From Cellulosimicrobium sp. Marseille-Q4280 (GTDB lineage Bacteria > Actinomycetota > Actinomycetes > Actinomycetales > Cellulomonadaceae): 64,000 nucleotides of DNA. The notes under the pieces were generated by a model. That model was not told the DNA's origin. It saw nothing but the letters and a program-made list of their open reading frames with translations, and did no database searches. Shown here piece after piece: positions 15,699 to 23,428 of the stretch. The stretch lies in NCBI RefSeq assembly GCF_943181405.1, contig NZ_CALPBY010000002.1, positions 310,001 through 374,000 of the forward strand, read 5' to 3'. The position numbers and the translations under genes are program-made. The stretch's first letter is position 1, and the number at the start of each line of letters is the position of its first letter.

Positions 15699-18236
15699 GT
15701 GGACCCGATCGCCCGCCTCCTCGCCGCGCCGCCCGACCTGCCCGTGGGGGGCCACCTGGCCGAGGTCGTCGGCGGCGCGCACGACGTCGGGGCCGTCGTC
15801 GTCCAGGCGCCGCCCGGCACCGGCAAGACGACGCTCGTCCCGCCGGCCCTCGCGGACGCGCTGGAGGGGCGCGTCGTCGTGACGCAGCCCCGCCGGCTCG
15901 CCGCGCGCGCCGCGGCGCGGCGCCTCGCGTCCCTGCTCGGCGAGGAGCTCGGCGGCACCGTCGGGTACACCGTGCGCGGCGAGTCGCGGACGTCGCGGCG
16001 CACCCGGGTCGAGATCGTCACGACCGGCACGCTCGTGCGCAGGCTCCAGCGCGACCCCGAGCTGCCGGGCGTGGCCGCCGTCGTCCTGGACGAGGTGCAC
16101 GAGCGCCACCTGGAGGACGACCTCGTCCTCGCCCTCCTGGCGGACGTGCGCGAGAACCTACGTGACGACCTCGTCCTCGTCGCGATGTCCGCGACCGTCG
16201 AGGCCGAGCGCACCGCCCGGGTGCTCGTGGGTCGTGCCGGTACGGACCGGGACGTCGTCCCGGTGGTGCGCGTCGAGGGCGCGCTCCACCCGGTCGACGT
16301 CGTCTGGTGCCCGGCGAGGGGTCCGCGCACCGACGCCCGGGGTACGGCGCGCGCGTTCTGCGACCACGTCGTCGCCACGACCCGCCGGGCGCTGGACGAG
16401 CGCACGGGCGACGTGCTGGTGTTCGTGCCGGGAGCACGCGAGGTGGACCTCGTGTCGCGGGGTCTCGCCGGCGTGGACGCGGACGTGCGCCCGCTGCACG
16501 GCCGTCTGCCCCCGCGCGAGCAGGACCGGGCGCTCGATCCCGGTCCGCGACGCCGGGTCGTGGTCTCGACCGCGGTGGCGGAGTCCTCGATCACGGTCCC
16601 CGGCGTGCGGGTCGTCGTCGACGCCGGGCTCGCGCGCGAGCCGCGCACCGACGTGCGCCGCGGCCTGCCCGGCCTCGTGACGGTCGCGGTGAGCCGGGCG
16701 GGCGCGGAGCAGCGCGCAGGCCGAGCAGGCCGTGAGGCGCCGGGGGCGGTGTACCGGTGCTGGTCGGAGGGCGATCACGCGCGCCTCTTACGGCACCCGG
16801 AGCCGGAGATCCGGACCGGCGACCTCACCGGGTTCGCGCTCGAGCTCGCGTGCTGGGGCAGTCCCGACGGCGCCGGGCTCGCGCTCCTGGACCCGCCGCC
16901 CCCGGCCGCCTTCGCTGCGGCGCGCGACGTGCTGCACGGGCTGGGCGCGGTCGGGCCGGACGGCGTGACACCCCTCGGGCGCCGCATCGCCGCGGTCCCC
17001 GCCGACCCGCGTCGTGCGCGAGCGCTGCTCGACGCCGTCCCCGGGGTCGGCGCGCGACGTGCGGCAGAGGTCGTCGCGCTGCTGTCGGAGGACGTCCGTG
17101 CGCCGGGTGCCGACCTGCCTGCCGCGCTGCGCGGGTTGCGCCGCGGCGGACCGGGTTCCGCCGCCTGGGCGGCGCAGCGGGACCGGCTCGAGCGTGTCGC
17201 ACGGGACGCGGTCGACGCTGCCACCGGTCGGCGACCGGCGGACGCCGATGGAGGCCCGCGCCTGCCCGACGACGCCGCGGTCGGCCACGTCGTCGCGCTC
17301 GCCCACCCGGACCGGGTCGCGCGCCTACGGCCCGGTGGGGAGTCGTACCTGATGGTGTCGGGTGCCGGCGCGTCCCTGCCCCCGGGTTCGCCGCTGCAGG
17401 GCATGCCCTGGCTCGCCGTCGCGGACGTGGACCGCGCCGCGGGCCGCGCGGACGCCGTCGTCCGGTCCGCGGCTCCCCTGGACGAGGCGACGGCGCGCGC
17501 CGCGGCCGCGGGCGAGCTCCGGACGTCGGGCGTCGTCGAGTGGGAGTCGGGCCGCGTGCGCGCGTCGCGCGTGACGTCGCTCGGCGCGATCGAGCTCGTG
17601 CGCGACCCGTGGCGGGACCCGCCCGCCGACGCGGTCGCCGCGGCGGTTCGCGACGGGCTGCGCCGGGACGGGCTCGACTCCCTCCGGTGGAGCGAGGGTG
17701 CGGTCCGGCTGCGCGACCGGCTCCGGTTCCTGCACCGCGTTGTGGGGGAGCCGTGGCCCGCCGTCGACGACGACGCGCTCCTGGACGGTCTCGACGCCTG
17801 GCTCGGTCCCGACCTGCCCGCCGTCGCCCGGGGGAGGGGCGCGGACCTCGTCGGCGCGCTGCGCCGGCTCCTGCCGTGGCCCGAGGCGGCGCGGCTCGAC
17901 GAGCTCGCGCCCGAGCGCCTCGAGGTCCCGAGCGGGTCACGCGTGGCCGTGAGCTACGCCGAGGACCAGCCGGTGCTCGCCGTGCGGCTCCAGGAGACGT
18001 TCGGCTGGACCCGCACGCCGCGCGTCGCGGGCGGTCGCGTGCCCGTGCTCCTGCACCTGCTCTCCCCGGCGGGCCGACCCGCCGCGGTCACGGCCGACCT
18101 GGAGTCGTTCTGGGTCCAGGGCTACCCGCAGGTGCGCGCGGAGCTCCGCGGCCGGTACCCGAAGCACGCGTGGCCGGAGGACCCCACCACGGCGGCGCCG
18201 CTGCGCGGCACCCCGCGGCCACGACGTCGGGACTGA
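15699..18236 (+). CDS. hrpB: ATP-dependent helicase HrpB
   Basis: A DEAH-type RNA/DNA helicase of 845 residues. Walker A PPGTGKTT is at 38-45; VVLDEVHERHLEDD is the DEVH variant of motif II; MSATVE is motif III; VVSTAVAESSITVPGV and the arginine-finger region EQRAGRAGREAPG are motifs V and VI. An HA2/OB region and the HrpB C-terminal domain follow, ending in RYPKHAWPEDPTTAAP, a sequence typical of HrpB. The cellular role of HrpB is poorly defined. The GTG start has no Shine-Dalgarno; the 63-bp gap to DUF2277 holds both promoters. Confidence 0.95.
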   Translation: MDPIARLLAAPPDLPVGGHLAEVVGGAHDVGAVVVQAPPGTGKTTLVPPALADALEGRVVVTQPRRLAARAAARRLASLLGEELGGTVGYTVRGESRTSRRTRVEIVTTGTLVRRLQRDPELPGVAAVVLDEVHERHLEDDLVLALLADVRENLRDDLVLVAMSATVEAERTARVLVGRAGTDRDVVPVVRVEGALHPVDVVWCPARGPRTDARGTARAFCDHVVATTRRALDERTGDVLVFVPGAREVDLVSRGLAGVDADVRPLHGRLPPREQDRALDPGPRRRVVVSTAVAESSITVPGVRVVVDAGLAREPRTDVRRGLPGLVTVAVSRAGAEQRAGRAGREAPGAVYRCWSEGDHARLLRHPEPEIRTGDLTGFALELACWGSPDGAGLALLDPPPPAAFAAARDVLHGLGAVGPDGVTPLGRRIAAVPADPRRARALLDAVPGVGARRAAEVVALLSEDVRAPGADLPAALRGLRRGGPGSAAWAAQRDRLERVARDAVDAATGRRPADADGGPRLPDDAAVGHVVALAHPDRVARLRPGGESYLMVSGAGASLPPGSPLQGMPWLAVADVDRAAGRADAVVRSAAPLDEATARAAAAGELRTSGVVEWESGRVRASRVTSLGAIELVRDPWRDPPADAVAAAVRDGLRRDGLDSLRWSEGAVRLRDRLRFLHRVVGEPWPAVDDDALLDGLDAWLGPDLPAVARGRGADLVGALRRLLPWPEAARLDELAPERLEVPSGSRVAVSYAEDQPVLAVRLQETFGWTRTPRVAGGRVPVLLHLLSPAGRPAAVTADLESFWVQGYPQVRAELRGRYPKHAWPEDPTTAAPLRGTPRPRRRD

Positions 18237-18255
18237 CCGAGCTCCGGGAGCTCGG
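18237..18255. terminator. Palindromic terminator between convergent genes
   Basis: CCGAGCTCC-G-GGAGCTCGG is a perfect 9-bp stem directly after the hrpB stop and before the end of the opposing gene. It can act for both. Confidence 0.6.
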
Positions 18256-18277
18256 GCTCCGAGCGGGGTCGTCGTGG

Positions 18278-19222
18278 TCAGGCGAACCGGGCGGACACCG
18301 CGACCGACTCGCCGACGTCGAGCCGGACGTCCGCGAGCCGGATGCCTGCCGGCAGCTCGGCCGCGAGGTCGACGGTCTGGCCCTGCGCCTCGTCGACGTG
18401 CTTGCGCGCCGCGAGCAGGGCGGCGGCGACCACCGGGTTGCGGCTCGTCAGGCTCAGCTCCCGCACGGTGAGGACCATCGCCGCGTCGACCTCGATGCTC
18501 GCCCGCGCATGGATGCTCGCCGACAGGATGCCCTTGCGGACACGGGCGAACCCGGTTCCTCGAGCGGAGCGTGATCCCGTCGACTCGATCTCGACGTCGA
18601 AGGAGGAGAGGGAGAGGCCGCCCAGCGTGCGGAGCGGCTCCTCGACCAGCCGGCGCGCGGTCGCGACGAGCGCGTCCTGCGGTGCGGCGACGCGCACGTG
18701 CCCGACGAGCGGCGCGTCGTCGTCCGGTTCCACCGTCTCGACGCCGAGCGACCCGTCCGTGCCCTCGACCCACCGGAACGGCACGTCCTGCGCCTCGAGC
18801 ACGAGGTCGACGGGGACGCCTTCCATCGTGACGGGGTGCGCGTCGACGCGCAGGCGCCGCAGGACGCCGTCCTCGCGCGCGGCCGCGTCGGCGGGCACCG
18901 GAGCCGCACGCTCGTCGGTGGGCGTGGCGTCGCCGTCCGCCGAGAGCGTCGGCCTGACGACCACTCCGCTGAGGTCGACGTCGAGGGTCAGGACGTCCGG
19001 GCCGTCGACGGTCGCGCTCACGCGCAGCCGGTCGAGGTGCTCGACCGCACCCTCCGCGAGGTCGCCCGCGACCTCCTCCACCAGCGCGGACCGCACACGT
19101 GCGGCCAGCTCGGCACCGGTCACCGGGCGGGGCGCGCGGCCCAGCAGCAGGACGTCGGGCCGGTCGTCGGCCCGACGGCGATCGTCGGTGCTGATGTCCT
19201 CGGTCGTGCGATCGTGCGCCAT
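18278..19222 (-). CDS. Hypothetical protein, possibly LmeA/DUF2993-like
   Basis: A 314-residue protein with no signal peptide. It shows paired patterns such as LDRLRVSATVDGPDVLTLDV and LSLSSFDVEIESTGS, and a late AGIRLADVRLDVGESVAVSA strand, resembling the long beta-sheet layout of DUF2993 (LmeA-like phospholipid-binding) proteins. The match is weak and the usual export signal is missing, so function is unknown. The ATG lies 7 nt after TACGCT (19230-19235), so probably leaderless. Residues 100-125 are a low-complexity loop. Confidence 0.65.
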   Translation of the reverse strand: MAHDRTTEDISTDDRRRADDRPDVLLLGRAPRPVTGAELAARVRSALVEEVAGDLAEGAVEHLDRLRVSATVDGPDVLTLDVDLSGVVVRPTLSADGDATPTDERAAPVPADAAAREDGVLRRLRVDAHPVTMEGVPVDLVLEAQDVPFRWVEGTDGSLGVETVEPDDDAPLVGHVRVAAPQDALVATARRLVEEPLRTLGGLSLSSFDVEIESTGSRSARGTGFARVRKGILSASIHARASIEVDAAMVLTVRELSLTSRNPVVAAALLAARKHVDEAQGQTVDLAAELPAGIRLADVRLDVGESVAVSARFA

Positions 19223-19317
19223 GGCGGTGAGCGTAGCGGGCGCGGGTGGCGACGGTTCGGCACGTCGCGGACAGGGCGCGGCCGGACCTCACGACGACGC
19301 AGGACCCCCGACGACAG

Positions 19318-19349
19318 CGGGCCGCTCCGGAGTGCTCCGGAACGGCCCG
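19318..19349 (-). terminator. Terminator after the tRNA array
   Basis: On the minus strand a GGGCCG-TT-CCGGAG stem pairs with CTCCGG-A-GCGGCCC, just downstream of the last tRNA-Val. A strong hairpin without a T tract. Confidence 0.6.
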
Positions 19350-19362
19350 TGCTGATGCTCGG

Positions 19363-19434
19363 TGGGCGATACTGGGATCGAACCAGTGACCTCTTCCGTG
19401 TCAGGGAAGCGCGCTACCGCTGCGCCAATCGCCC
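19363..19434 (-). tRNA. tRNA-Val (GAC), copy 1
   Basis: 72 nt with an intact cloverleaf: acceptor GGGCGAT, anticodon stem CTTCC/GGAAG with loop CTGACAC giving anticodon GAC, and T-loop GTTCGATC. No encoded CCA. Last gene of the downstream Gly-Cys-Val triad, and identical to the copy at 19891-19962. Confidence 0.97.
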
Positions 19435-19475
19435 GAGTGGCAACCCCGAGGAGTGCTTCAGGGTTGCTGCTCGCG

Positions 19476-19546
19476 AGGTGGAGATGGGATTCGAACCCAC
19501 GTATACGGCTTTGCAGGCCGCTGCCTCGCCTCTCGGCCACTCCACC
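19476..19546 (-). tRNA. tRNA-Cys (GCA), copy 1
   Basis: 71 nt; acceptor GGTGGAG paired with CTCCACC, anticodon loop CTGCAAA giving GCA, T-loop GTTCGAAT. Identical to 19998-20068. The 41-bp spacer to tRNA-Val contains a GCAACCC/GGGTTGC hairpin that may guide processing. Confidence 0.97.
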
Positions 19547-19601
19547 GTGAGACACGTCCTCTCTCTCGCTCTCGAGAGAGCCGGTCTGAGAAGGGCCTCC
19601 G

Positions 19602-19674
19602 AGCGGATGACGGGATTCGAACCCGCGACCCTCACCTTGGCAAGGTGATGCTCTACCAACTGAGCCACATCCGC
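19602..19674 (-). tRNA. tRNA-Gly (GCC), copy 1
   Basis: 73 nt; acceptor GCGGATG paired with CATCCGC, anticodon loop TTGCCAA giving GCC, T-loop GTTCGAAT. First gene of its triad, with its own -10-like TAGTAT at 19754-19759. Identical to 20117-20189. Confidence 0.97.
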
Positions 19675-19753
19675 GCGGCCGGACTGTCGGAGGACGTCGA
19701 TCGAGACTCGAAGGTCGAGAGATCGTGCGTACCCGGCGTTCCGGCGCGTCCAC

Positions 19754-19759
19754 ATACTA
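19754..19759 (-). promoter_or_regulatory. -10 box of the downstream tRNA triad
   Basis: TAGTAT on the minus strand, 80 bp before tRNA-Gly copy 1. The same hexamer precedes the tRNA-Val(CAC) gene at 22490. A conserved GGACGCGCCGGAACGCCG-type segment follows it and also follows the promoter of the other triad. Confidence 0.5.
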
Positions 19760-19846
19760 GCCGACTTTCGGCCGAGTTCCCGCATCCGGGGGGCACGTCG
19801 GTGTGCGGTGGGCTACGCGCGCGTGCACCCGGCCCGAGGGACGCGA

Positions 19847-19877
19847 AAGGCCGCCCCGGTCATGCCGGGACGGCCTT
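19847..19877 (-). terminator. Terminator after the upstream tRNA triad
   Basis: Minus strand AAGGCCGTCCCGGC, short loop, then ACCGGGGCGGCCTTT. A strong hairpin with a short T run that separates the two triads into two transcription units. Confidence 0.7.
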
Positions 19878-19890
19878 CGTGTCGTGCTGG

Positions 19891-19962
19891 TGGGCGATAC
19901 TGGGATCGAACCAGTGACCTCTTCCGTGTCAGGGAAGCGCGCTACCGCTGCGCCAATCGCCC
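19891..19962 (-). tRNA. tRNA-Val (GAC), copy 2
   Basis: 72 nt, base-for-base identical to the copy at 19363-19434, anticodon GAC. Third gene of the upstream triad. Confidence 0.97.
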
Positions 19963-19997
19963 AGGTGGTCCTGCAGGTGGTGCTGGTACTGCGTAGG

Positions 19998-20068
19998 AGG
20001 TGGAGATGGGATTCGAACCCACGTATACGGCTTTGCAGGCCGCTGCCTCGCCTCTCGGCCACTCCACC
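19998..20068 (-). tRNA. tRNA-Cys (GCA), copy 2
   Basis: 71 nt, identical to 19476-19546, anticodon GCA. The spacers on both sides differ from those of the first triad. Confidence 0.97.
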
Positions 20069-20116
20069 GCGACCTGCTCCGACGCCCCCGAGGGAGCCGT
20101 CGAGAGTGGGCCTCCG

Positions 20117-20189
20117 AGCGGATGACGGGATTCGAACCCGCGACCCTCACCTTGGCAAGGTGATGCTCTACCAACTGAGCCACATCCGC
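20117..20189 (-). tRNA. tRNA-Gly (GCC), copy 2
   Basis: 73 nt, identical to 19602-19674, anticodon GCC. First gene of the upstream triad. Confidence 0.97.
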
Positions 20190-20245
20190 GCGGCCGGTCC
20201 TTCAGAAGACCCTTTCGGTGTCCCCGGCGTTCCGGCGCGTCCCAG

Positions 20246-20276
20246 ACATTAGTCGACCGGAGCGCCCGACGTCCAA
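20246..20276 (-). promoter_or_regulatory. Candidate promoter of the upstream tRNA triad
   Basis: Minus strand TTGGAC (20271-20276), 19-bp spacer, TAATGT (20246-20251). The spacer is longer than ideal, so the exact -35 is uncertain. Confidence 0.4.
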
Positions 20277-20290
20277 CCGGGGCTTGGCCC

Positions 20291-20323
20291 GCCGTCAGCC
20301 TGCCGTCAGCCTGCCGTCAGCCT
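20291..20323. repeat. Three perfect 11-bp direct repeats
   Basis: GCCGTCAGCCT occurs three times back to back, one helical turn apart, between the divergent tRNA and pabB promoters. It could be an activator array or simple slippage; nothing in the sequence decides. Confidence 0.85.
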
Positions 20324-20385
20324 GCGGTCGGCGGACACGGGGTTCGGGGCGACGCGGCCGGCGAGGCGATGGGTAGCGTGGGCCC

Positions 20386-21534
20386 GTGCCAGGACCTGGG
20401 AGGACGCCCGACGACGCCGGGGCTGCGCGCTTCTCCGGCCGCGCCGCGCGCGGCGTGCTCGAGTGCGTCGACGTGCGGCGTACGCCCGAGCGGCTGCGCA
20501 CCGGAGGTCCCTGGTTCGTCGTCGCCGACTTCGACGGGCCCGAGGTCGGCGGGCGCGTGCGCGCCTGGCGCTTCGCCGAGCGCGTCGAGGCCGACGACGC
20601 GACCTGGTCCGCCACCGACGGCACCGGAGGCGCCGACGCGACCGGCAGCCCCGAGGGTGCCGCCGCGCCGGTGTGGCAGGGCCCCGCGCCGACGTCGTGG
20701 ACGAGCTCGCTGAGCCGCCAGGCGTACGAGAGCGCTGTCGCGCACGTGCGTGACGAGGTGCGCGAGGGCGAGGTCTACCAGGCGAACGTGTGCCGCGTCC
20801 TGAGCGCGCCTCTCGTTCCCGGCGGCGCGGGCGAGCCGGACGCGCAGGCCCTCGCCCGGCGTCTGGCCCGTGGGAACCCGGCCCCGTACGCGGGCATGGT
20901 GCACGTCCCGGCGAGCAGCGGCGTCGACCCGGTGTGGGTCGTCAGCGCGTCCCCGGAGCTGTTCCTGGAGCTGCGCGACGGCGTGCTCACGTCGGGGCCG
21001 ATCAAGGGGACCGCCCCCACCGCGGACGGGCTCACCGCGAAGGACCACGCCGAGAACGTCATGATCACCGACCTCGTGCGCAACGACCTCCAGCGCGTGT
21101 GCGACCCCGGGACGGTCGAGGTCACGGACCTGCTCGCCGTGGAGGAGCACCCCGGGCTCGTGCACCTCGTCAGCCGCGTCGCCGGCCGGGTGCGCGACGA
21201 CGTGCTCGACGCGCCCGACCGGTGGCGGCGCGTGCTCGACGCGACGTTCCCGCCCGCGTCCGTCTCCGGCGCACCGAAGTCCTCCGCCCTGCGGGTCATC
21301 GCCGCGCTCGAGACGGCGCCGCGCGGCCCGTACTGCGGGGCGGTCGGGTGGGTCGACGGCGACGACGCGGTCCTCGCGGTCGGGATCCGCACGTTCTGGT
21401 GGTCGGACGGCGTGCTGCGGTTCGGGACCGGAGCGGGCATCACGTGGGGGAGCGACCCCGCGCGCGAGTGGGAGGAGACGGAGCTCAAGGCGCGCCGCCT
21501 CGTCGGGCTCGCCTCCGGCACACTGGAACCATGA
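20386..21534 (+). CDS. pabB: Aminodeoxychorismate synthase component I (PabB-like)
   Basis: Aminates chorismate to 4-amino-4-deoxychorismate for folate synthesis, using ammonia from a PabA-type glutaminase not seen here. The 382-residue chain has the chorismate-binding core: SPELFLEL, SGPIKGTAPT with the Lys that distinguishes PabB from anthranilate synthase (which has Ala), HAENVMITDLVRNDL, and TFPPASVSGAPK. The N-terminus is shorter than in long PabB proteins. GTG follows TAGCGT (20374-20379) by 6 nt, so leaderless. pabC overlaps its stop by ATGA. Confidence 0.92.
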   Translation: MPGPGRTPDDAGAARFSGRAARGVLECVDVRRTPERLRTGGPWFVVADFDGPEVGGRVRAWRFAERVEADDATWSATDGTGGADATGSPEGAAAPVWQGPAPTSWTSSLSRQAYESAVAHVRDEVREGEVYQANVCRVLSAPLVPGGAGEPDAQALARRLARGNPAPYAGMVHVPASSGVDPVWVVSASPELFLELRDGVLTSGPIKGTAPTADGLTAKDHAENVMITDLVRNDLQRVCDPGTVEVTDLLAVEEHPGLVHLVSRVAGRVRDDVLDAPDRWRRVLDATFPPASVSGAPKSSALRVIAALETAPRGPYCGAVGWVDGDDAVLAVGIRTFWWSDGVLRFGTGAGITWGSDPAREWEETELKARRLVGLASGTLEP

Positions 21535-22451
21535 CGCAGCCGTTGCCGACTCCCGGAGCTCCGACCGCACCGCCCGAGAACCTCGTCGTGTGGGCGGACG
21601 GCCGTCTCGTCACGCCGGGCGACCGAGCCCTGAGCGCCGTCGACCACGGCATCACCGTCGGCGACGGGGTGTTCGAGACGTGCGCGGTGTTCGACGACCA
21701 GGCGTTCGCCCTCACACGGCACCTGCGCCGCCTCGCCCGCTCCGCCCGCGGCCTGGGTCTGGACGCGCCCGACGACGCCCTCGTGCGCGACGCCGTCGCG
21801 CAGGTCCTCGACGAGGCGCGCACCCGGGCGTCGGGCGGCGCGGGCGCGGTCGGCCGGCTGCGCATCACCGTCACCGCGGGGATCGGGCCGCTCGGGTCGG
21901 GCCGCACTCCCGGCGCGCAGACGGTCGTGGTCGCGGCCGGTCCGGCGACGATCGTGGCCCGCGGACGGGCCGTGCGCTCGCCCTGGACGCGCAACGAGCG
22001 GTCGGCCGTCGCGGGCCTCAAGACGACGTCGTACGCCGAGAACGTCGTCGCGCTCGCCGACGCCGTCGCGAAGGGCGGCGACGAGGCGCTCCTCGCGAAC
22101 ACGCAGGGCGAGCTGTGCGAGGGGACGGGCGCCAACGTCTTCGTGGAGCGCGACGGCGAGCTCGTCACGCCGCTGCTGTCGTCGGGGTGCCTCGCGGGCA
22201 TCACGCGCGAGCTGCTCCTCGAGTGGGCCGCCGAGGACGGGCTGCCCGTGCGGGAGGCGTTCCCGGGCGAGCTGCCGTTCGACGTGCTCGACGAGGTGAC
22301 CGACGGCCGTGCCGGGCTGCTGCTGACCGGGTCCGTGCGCAACGTGCAGCCCGTCGCGTGGCTCGACGGCGTCGACGTGGAGGCGGGGACCGTGTCGCTC
22401 GCGGCCCGGGAGCTGTTCGAGCGCAGGCGGCGCGAGCGCCTCGATCCGTGA
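21531..22451 (+). CDS. pabC: Aminodeoxychorismate lyase (class IV aminotransferase fold)
   Basis: PLP enzyme that splits aminodeoxychorismate into 4-aminobenzoate and pyruvate. The 306 residues show the class IV pattern: VDHGITVGDGVFETCAV, the PLP lysine in GLKTTSYAENVV, GELCEGTGANVFVERDG and SSGCLAGITRELLLEWA. It is translationally coupled to pabB through an ATGA overlap, which supports PabC over branched-chain or D-amino acid aminotransferase, although the folds cannot be separated with certainty by eye. Confidence 0.88.
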   Translation: MTQPLPTPGAPTAPPENLVVWADGRLVTPGDRALSAVDHGITVGDGVFETCAVFDDQAFALTRHLRRLARSARGLGLDAPDDALVRDAVAQVLDEARTRASGGAGAVGRLRITVTAGIGPLGSGRTPGAQTVVVAAGPATIVARGRAVRSPWTRNERSAVAGLKTTSYAENVVALADAVAKGGDEALLANTQGELCEGTGANVFVERDGELVTPLLSSGCLAGITRELLLEWAAEDGLPVREAFPGELPFDVLDEVTDGRAGLLLTGSVRNVQPVAWLDGVDVEAGTVSLAARELFERRRRERLDP

Positions 22452-22489
22452 CCGTTCGTGCCGGTTTCTCGATCCGGTCCGGTTCAGGC

Positions 22490-22495
22490 TAGTAT
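22490..22495 (+). promoter_or_regulatory. -10 box of tRNA-Val(CAC)
   Basis: TAGTAT, 13 bp before the mature tRNA 5' end, predicting a leader of only about 7 nt. Same hexamer as at 19754-19759 on the other strand. Confidence 0.55.
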
Positions 22496-22508
22496 CGACC
22501 TCGCACTC

Positions 22509-22580
22509 GGGCGATTGGCGCAGTGGTAGCGCGCTTCGTTCACACCGAAGAGGTCACTGGTTCGAACCCAGTATCGCCCA
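22509..22580 (+). tRNA. tRNA-Val (CAC)
   Basis: 72 nt; acceptor GGGCGAT, anticodon stem CTTCG/CGAAG with loop TTCACAC giving CAC, T-loop GTTCGAAC, no encoded CCA. Body nearly identical to the tRNA-Val(GAC) genes apart from the anticodon arm and a few positions, so it is probably a diverged paralogue. Confidence 0.97.
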
Positions 22581-22589
22581 CCGAGACGA

Positions 22590-22630
22590 GAGGCCCCCGG
22601 GCCGGCGGAAGACGCCGGTCCGGGGGCCTC
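22590..22630 (+). terminator. Terminator after tRNA-Val(CAC)
   Basis: GAGGCCCCCGG / CCGGGGGCCTC stem with an inner GCCGGCG/CGCCGGT arm, followed by TTGCTGT. Strong hairpin; it may also stop the opposing hydrolase transcript. Confidence 0.75.
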
Positions 22631-22693
22631 TTGCTGTCCGTTCCGGCGCCCGGGCCGGAGCCGTCCCGCCGGCCGAGCCGCAGGAGGCGGACG

Positions 22694-23371
22694 TCAGGAC
22701 GTCGGGACGAGGACGCCGTCCAGAACGTCGGGCAGGTCGGCGACGCTGTCGACGACGTGCGTGTGCGGCGCCGCCTCGAGGACGTCACGTGGCACGCCGC
22801 CGCTGAGGACGCCGACCACGAGTCCCGCACCCGCGTTGGTCCCGGCCTCGAGGTCCAGCACGGTGTCGCCGACCGTGAGCACCTGCCGCACGTCGGTGAC
22901 GCCCGTGCGCTCCATCGCGCGGAAGACCATGTAGGGCGCGGGCCGCCCGGCCGGGACGTCGTCGGTGGTCACGACGGCGTCGACGACGCCGTCCTGCCAG
23001 CCGAGACGCTCGAGCAGGAGCCCGGTCACGTCGGCGGAGAACCCCGTGGTGAGGGCGATCCTCGCGCCGAGCCCGCGCAGCACGGCGAACGCGTCGAGGA
23101 CGCCCGGCATGGGGACGGGCGGGTCGGCGTCGTACGCCTCGCGCAGGAGGCGCTCGAAGTCGACGAAGGTCTTCTCGACGGCGGACGTGTCGCCCCCGAG
23201 CTCGAGCAGGGCGCGGATGGCGGTGCGCTTGTCCGCGCCCATCCAGCGTGCGACGTCGGTGACGGTGGCGGAGCTGCCGTGCCGGGCCACGGCGTCGTGC
23301 AGCGCGCGGTAGACGGCGCTGCCCTCCTCGACGGTGGTGCCGGCGACGTCCAGGGCGGCGAGTGCGATCAC
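22694..23371 (-). CDS. Phosphonatase-like HAD hydrolase (PhnX-like)
   Basis: A 225-residue HAD-superfamily hydrolase of the phosphonatase branch. The nucleophile motif is LDVAGTTVEEG (Asp8), with Ala where most HADs have a second Asp, as in phosphonoacetaldehyde hydrolase. The cap has RWMGADKRTAIRALLE; Lys48 aligns with the PhnX lysine that forms a Schiff base with phosphonoacetaldehyde. Motifs II and III are LTTGFSAD and GRPAPYMVFRAME, and the acidic motif IV is TVGDTVLDLEAG. GTG start with GGAAGGA upstream. It lies 57 bp after the FAD oxidoreductase and is probably co-transcribed. Expected reaction: C-P cleavage of phosphonoacetaldehyde; substrate inferred. Confidence 0.85.
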   Translation of the reverse strand: MIALAALDVAGTTVEEGSAVYRALHDAVARHGSSATVTDVARWMGADKRTAIRALLELGGDTSAVEKTFVDFERLLREAYDADPPVPMPGVLDAFAVLRGLGARIALTTGFSADVTGLLLERLGWQDGVVDAVVTTDDVPAGRPAPYMVFRAMERTGVTDVRQVLTVGDTVLDLEAGTNAGAGLVVGVLSGGVPRDVLEAAPHTHVVDSVADLPDVLDGVLVPTS

Positions 23372-23428
23372 GGTGTGGTTCCTTCCGAGGGTGTGCGGGG
23401 TCGTGGTGCGGCGGGTGCGTGCGGTCCG

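Larger units (their letters stand above)
19363..20189 (-). repeat. Tandem duplication of a Gly-Cys-Val tRNA triad
   Basis: Units 19363-19674 and 19891-20189 carry the same three tRNAs in the same order. All three tRNA pairs are identical, while the inter-tRNA spacers have diverged (41 versus 35 bp between Val and Cys). Short flanks GGGCCTCC and GCGCGGCCGG, and the promoter-proximal GGCGTTCCGGCGCGTCC, are also shared. Confidence 0.9.

Noticed and set aside
19363-20189. tRNA array as an integration (att) site of a mobile element
   Set aside because: No integrase, no partial tRNA copy at an island end and no phage genes; the repeats are complete tRNA genes.
20291-20323. CRISPR-like direct repeats
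   Set aside because: The 11-bp units are contiguous with no spacers, and no cas genes are nearby.
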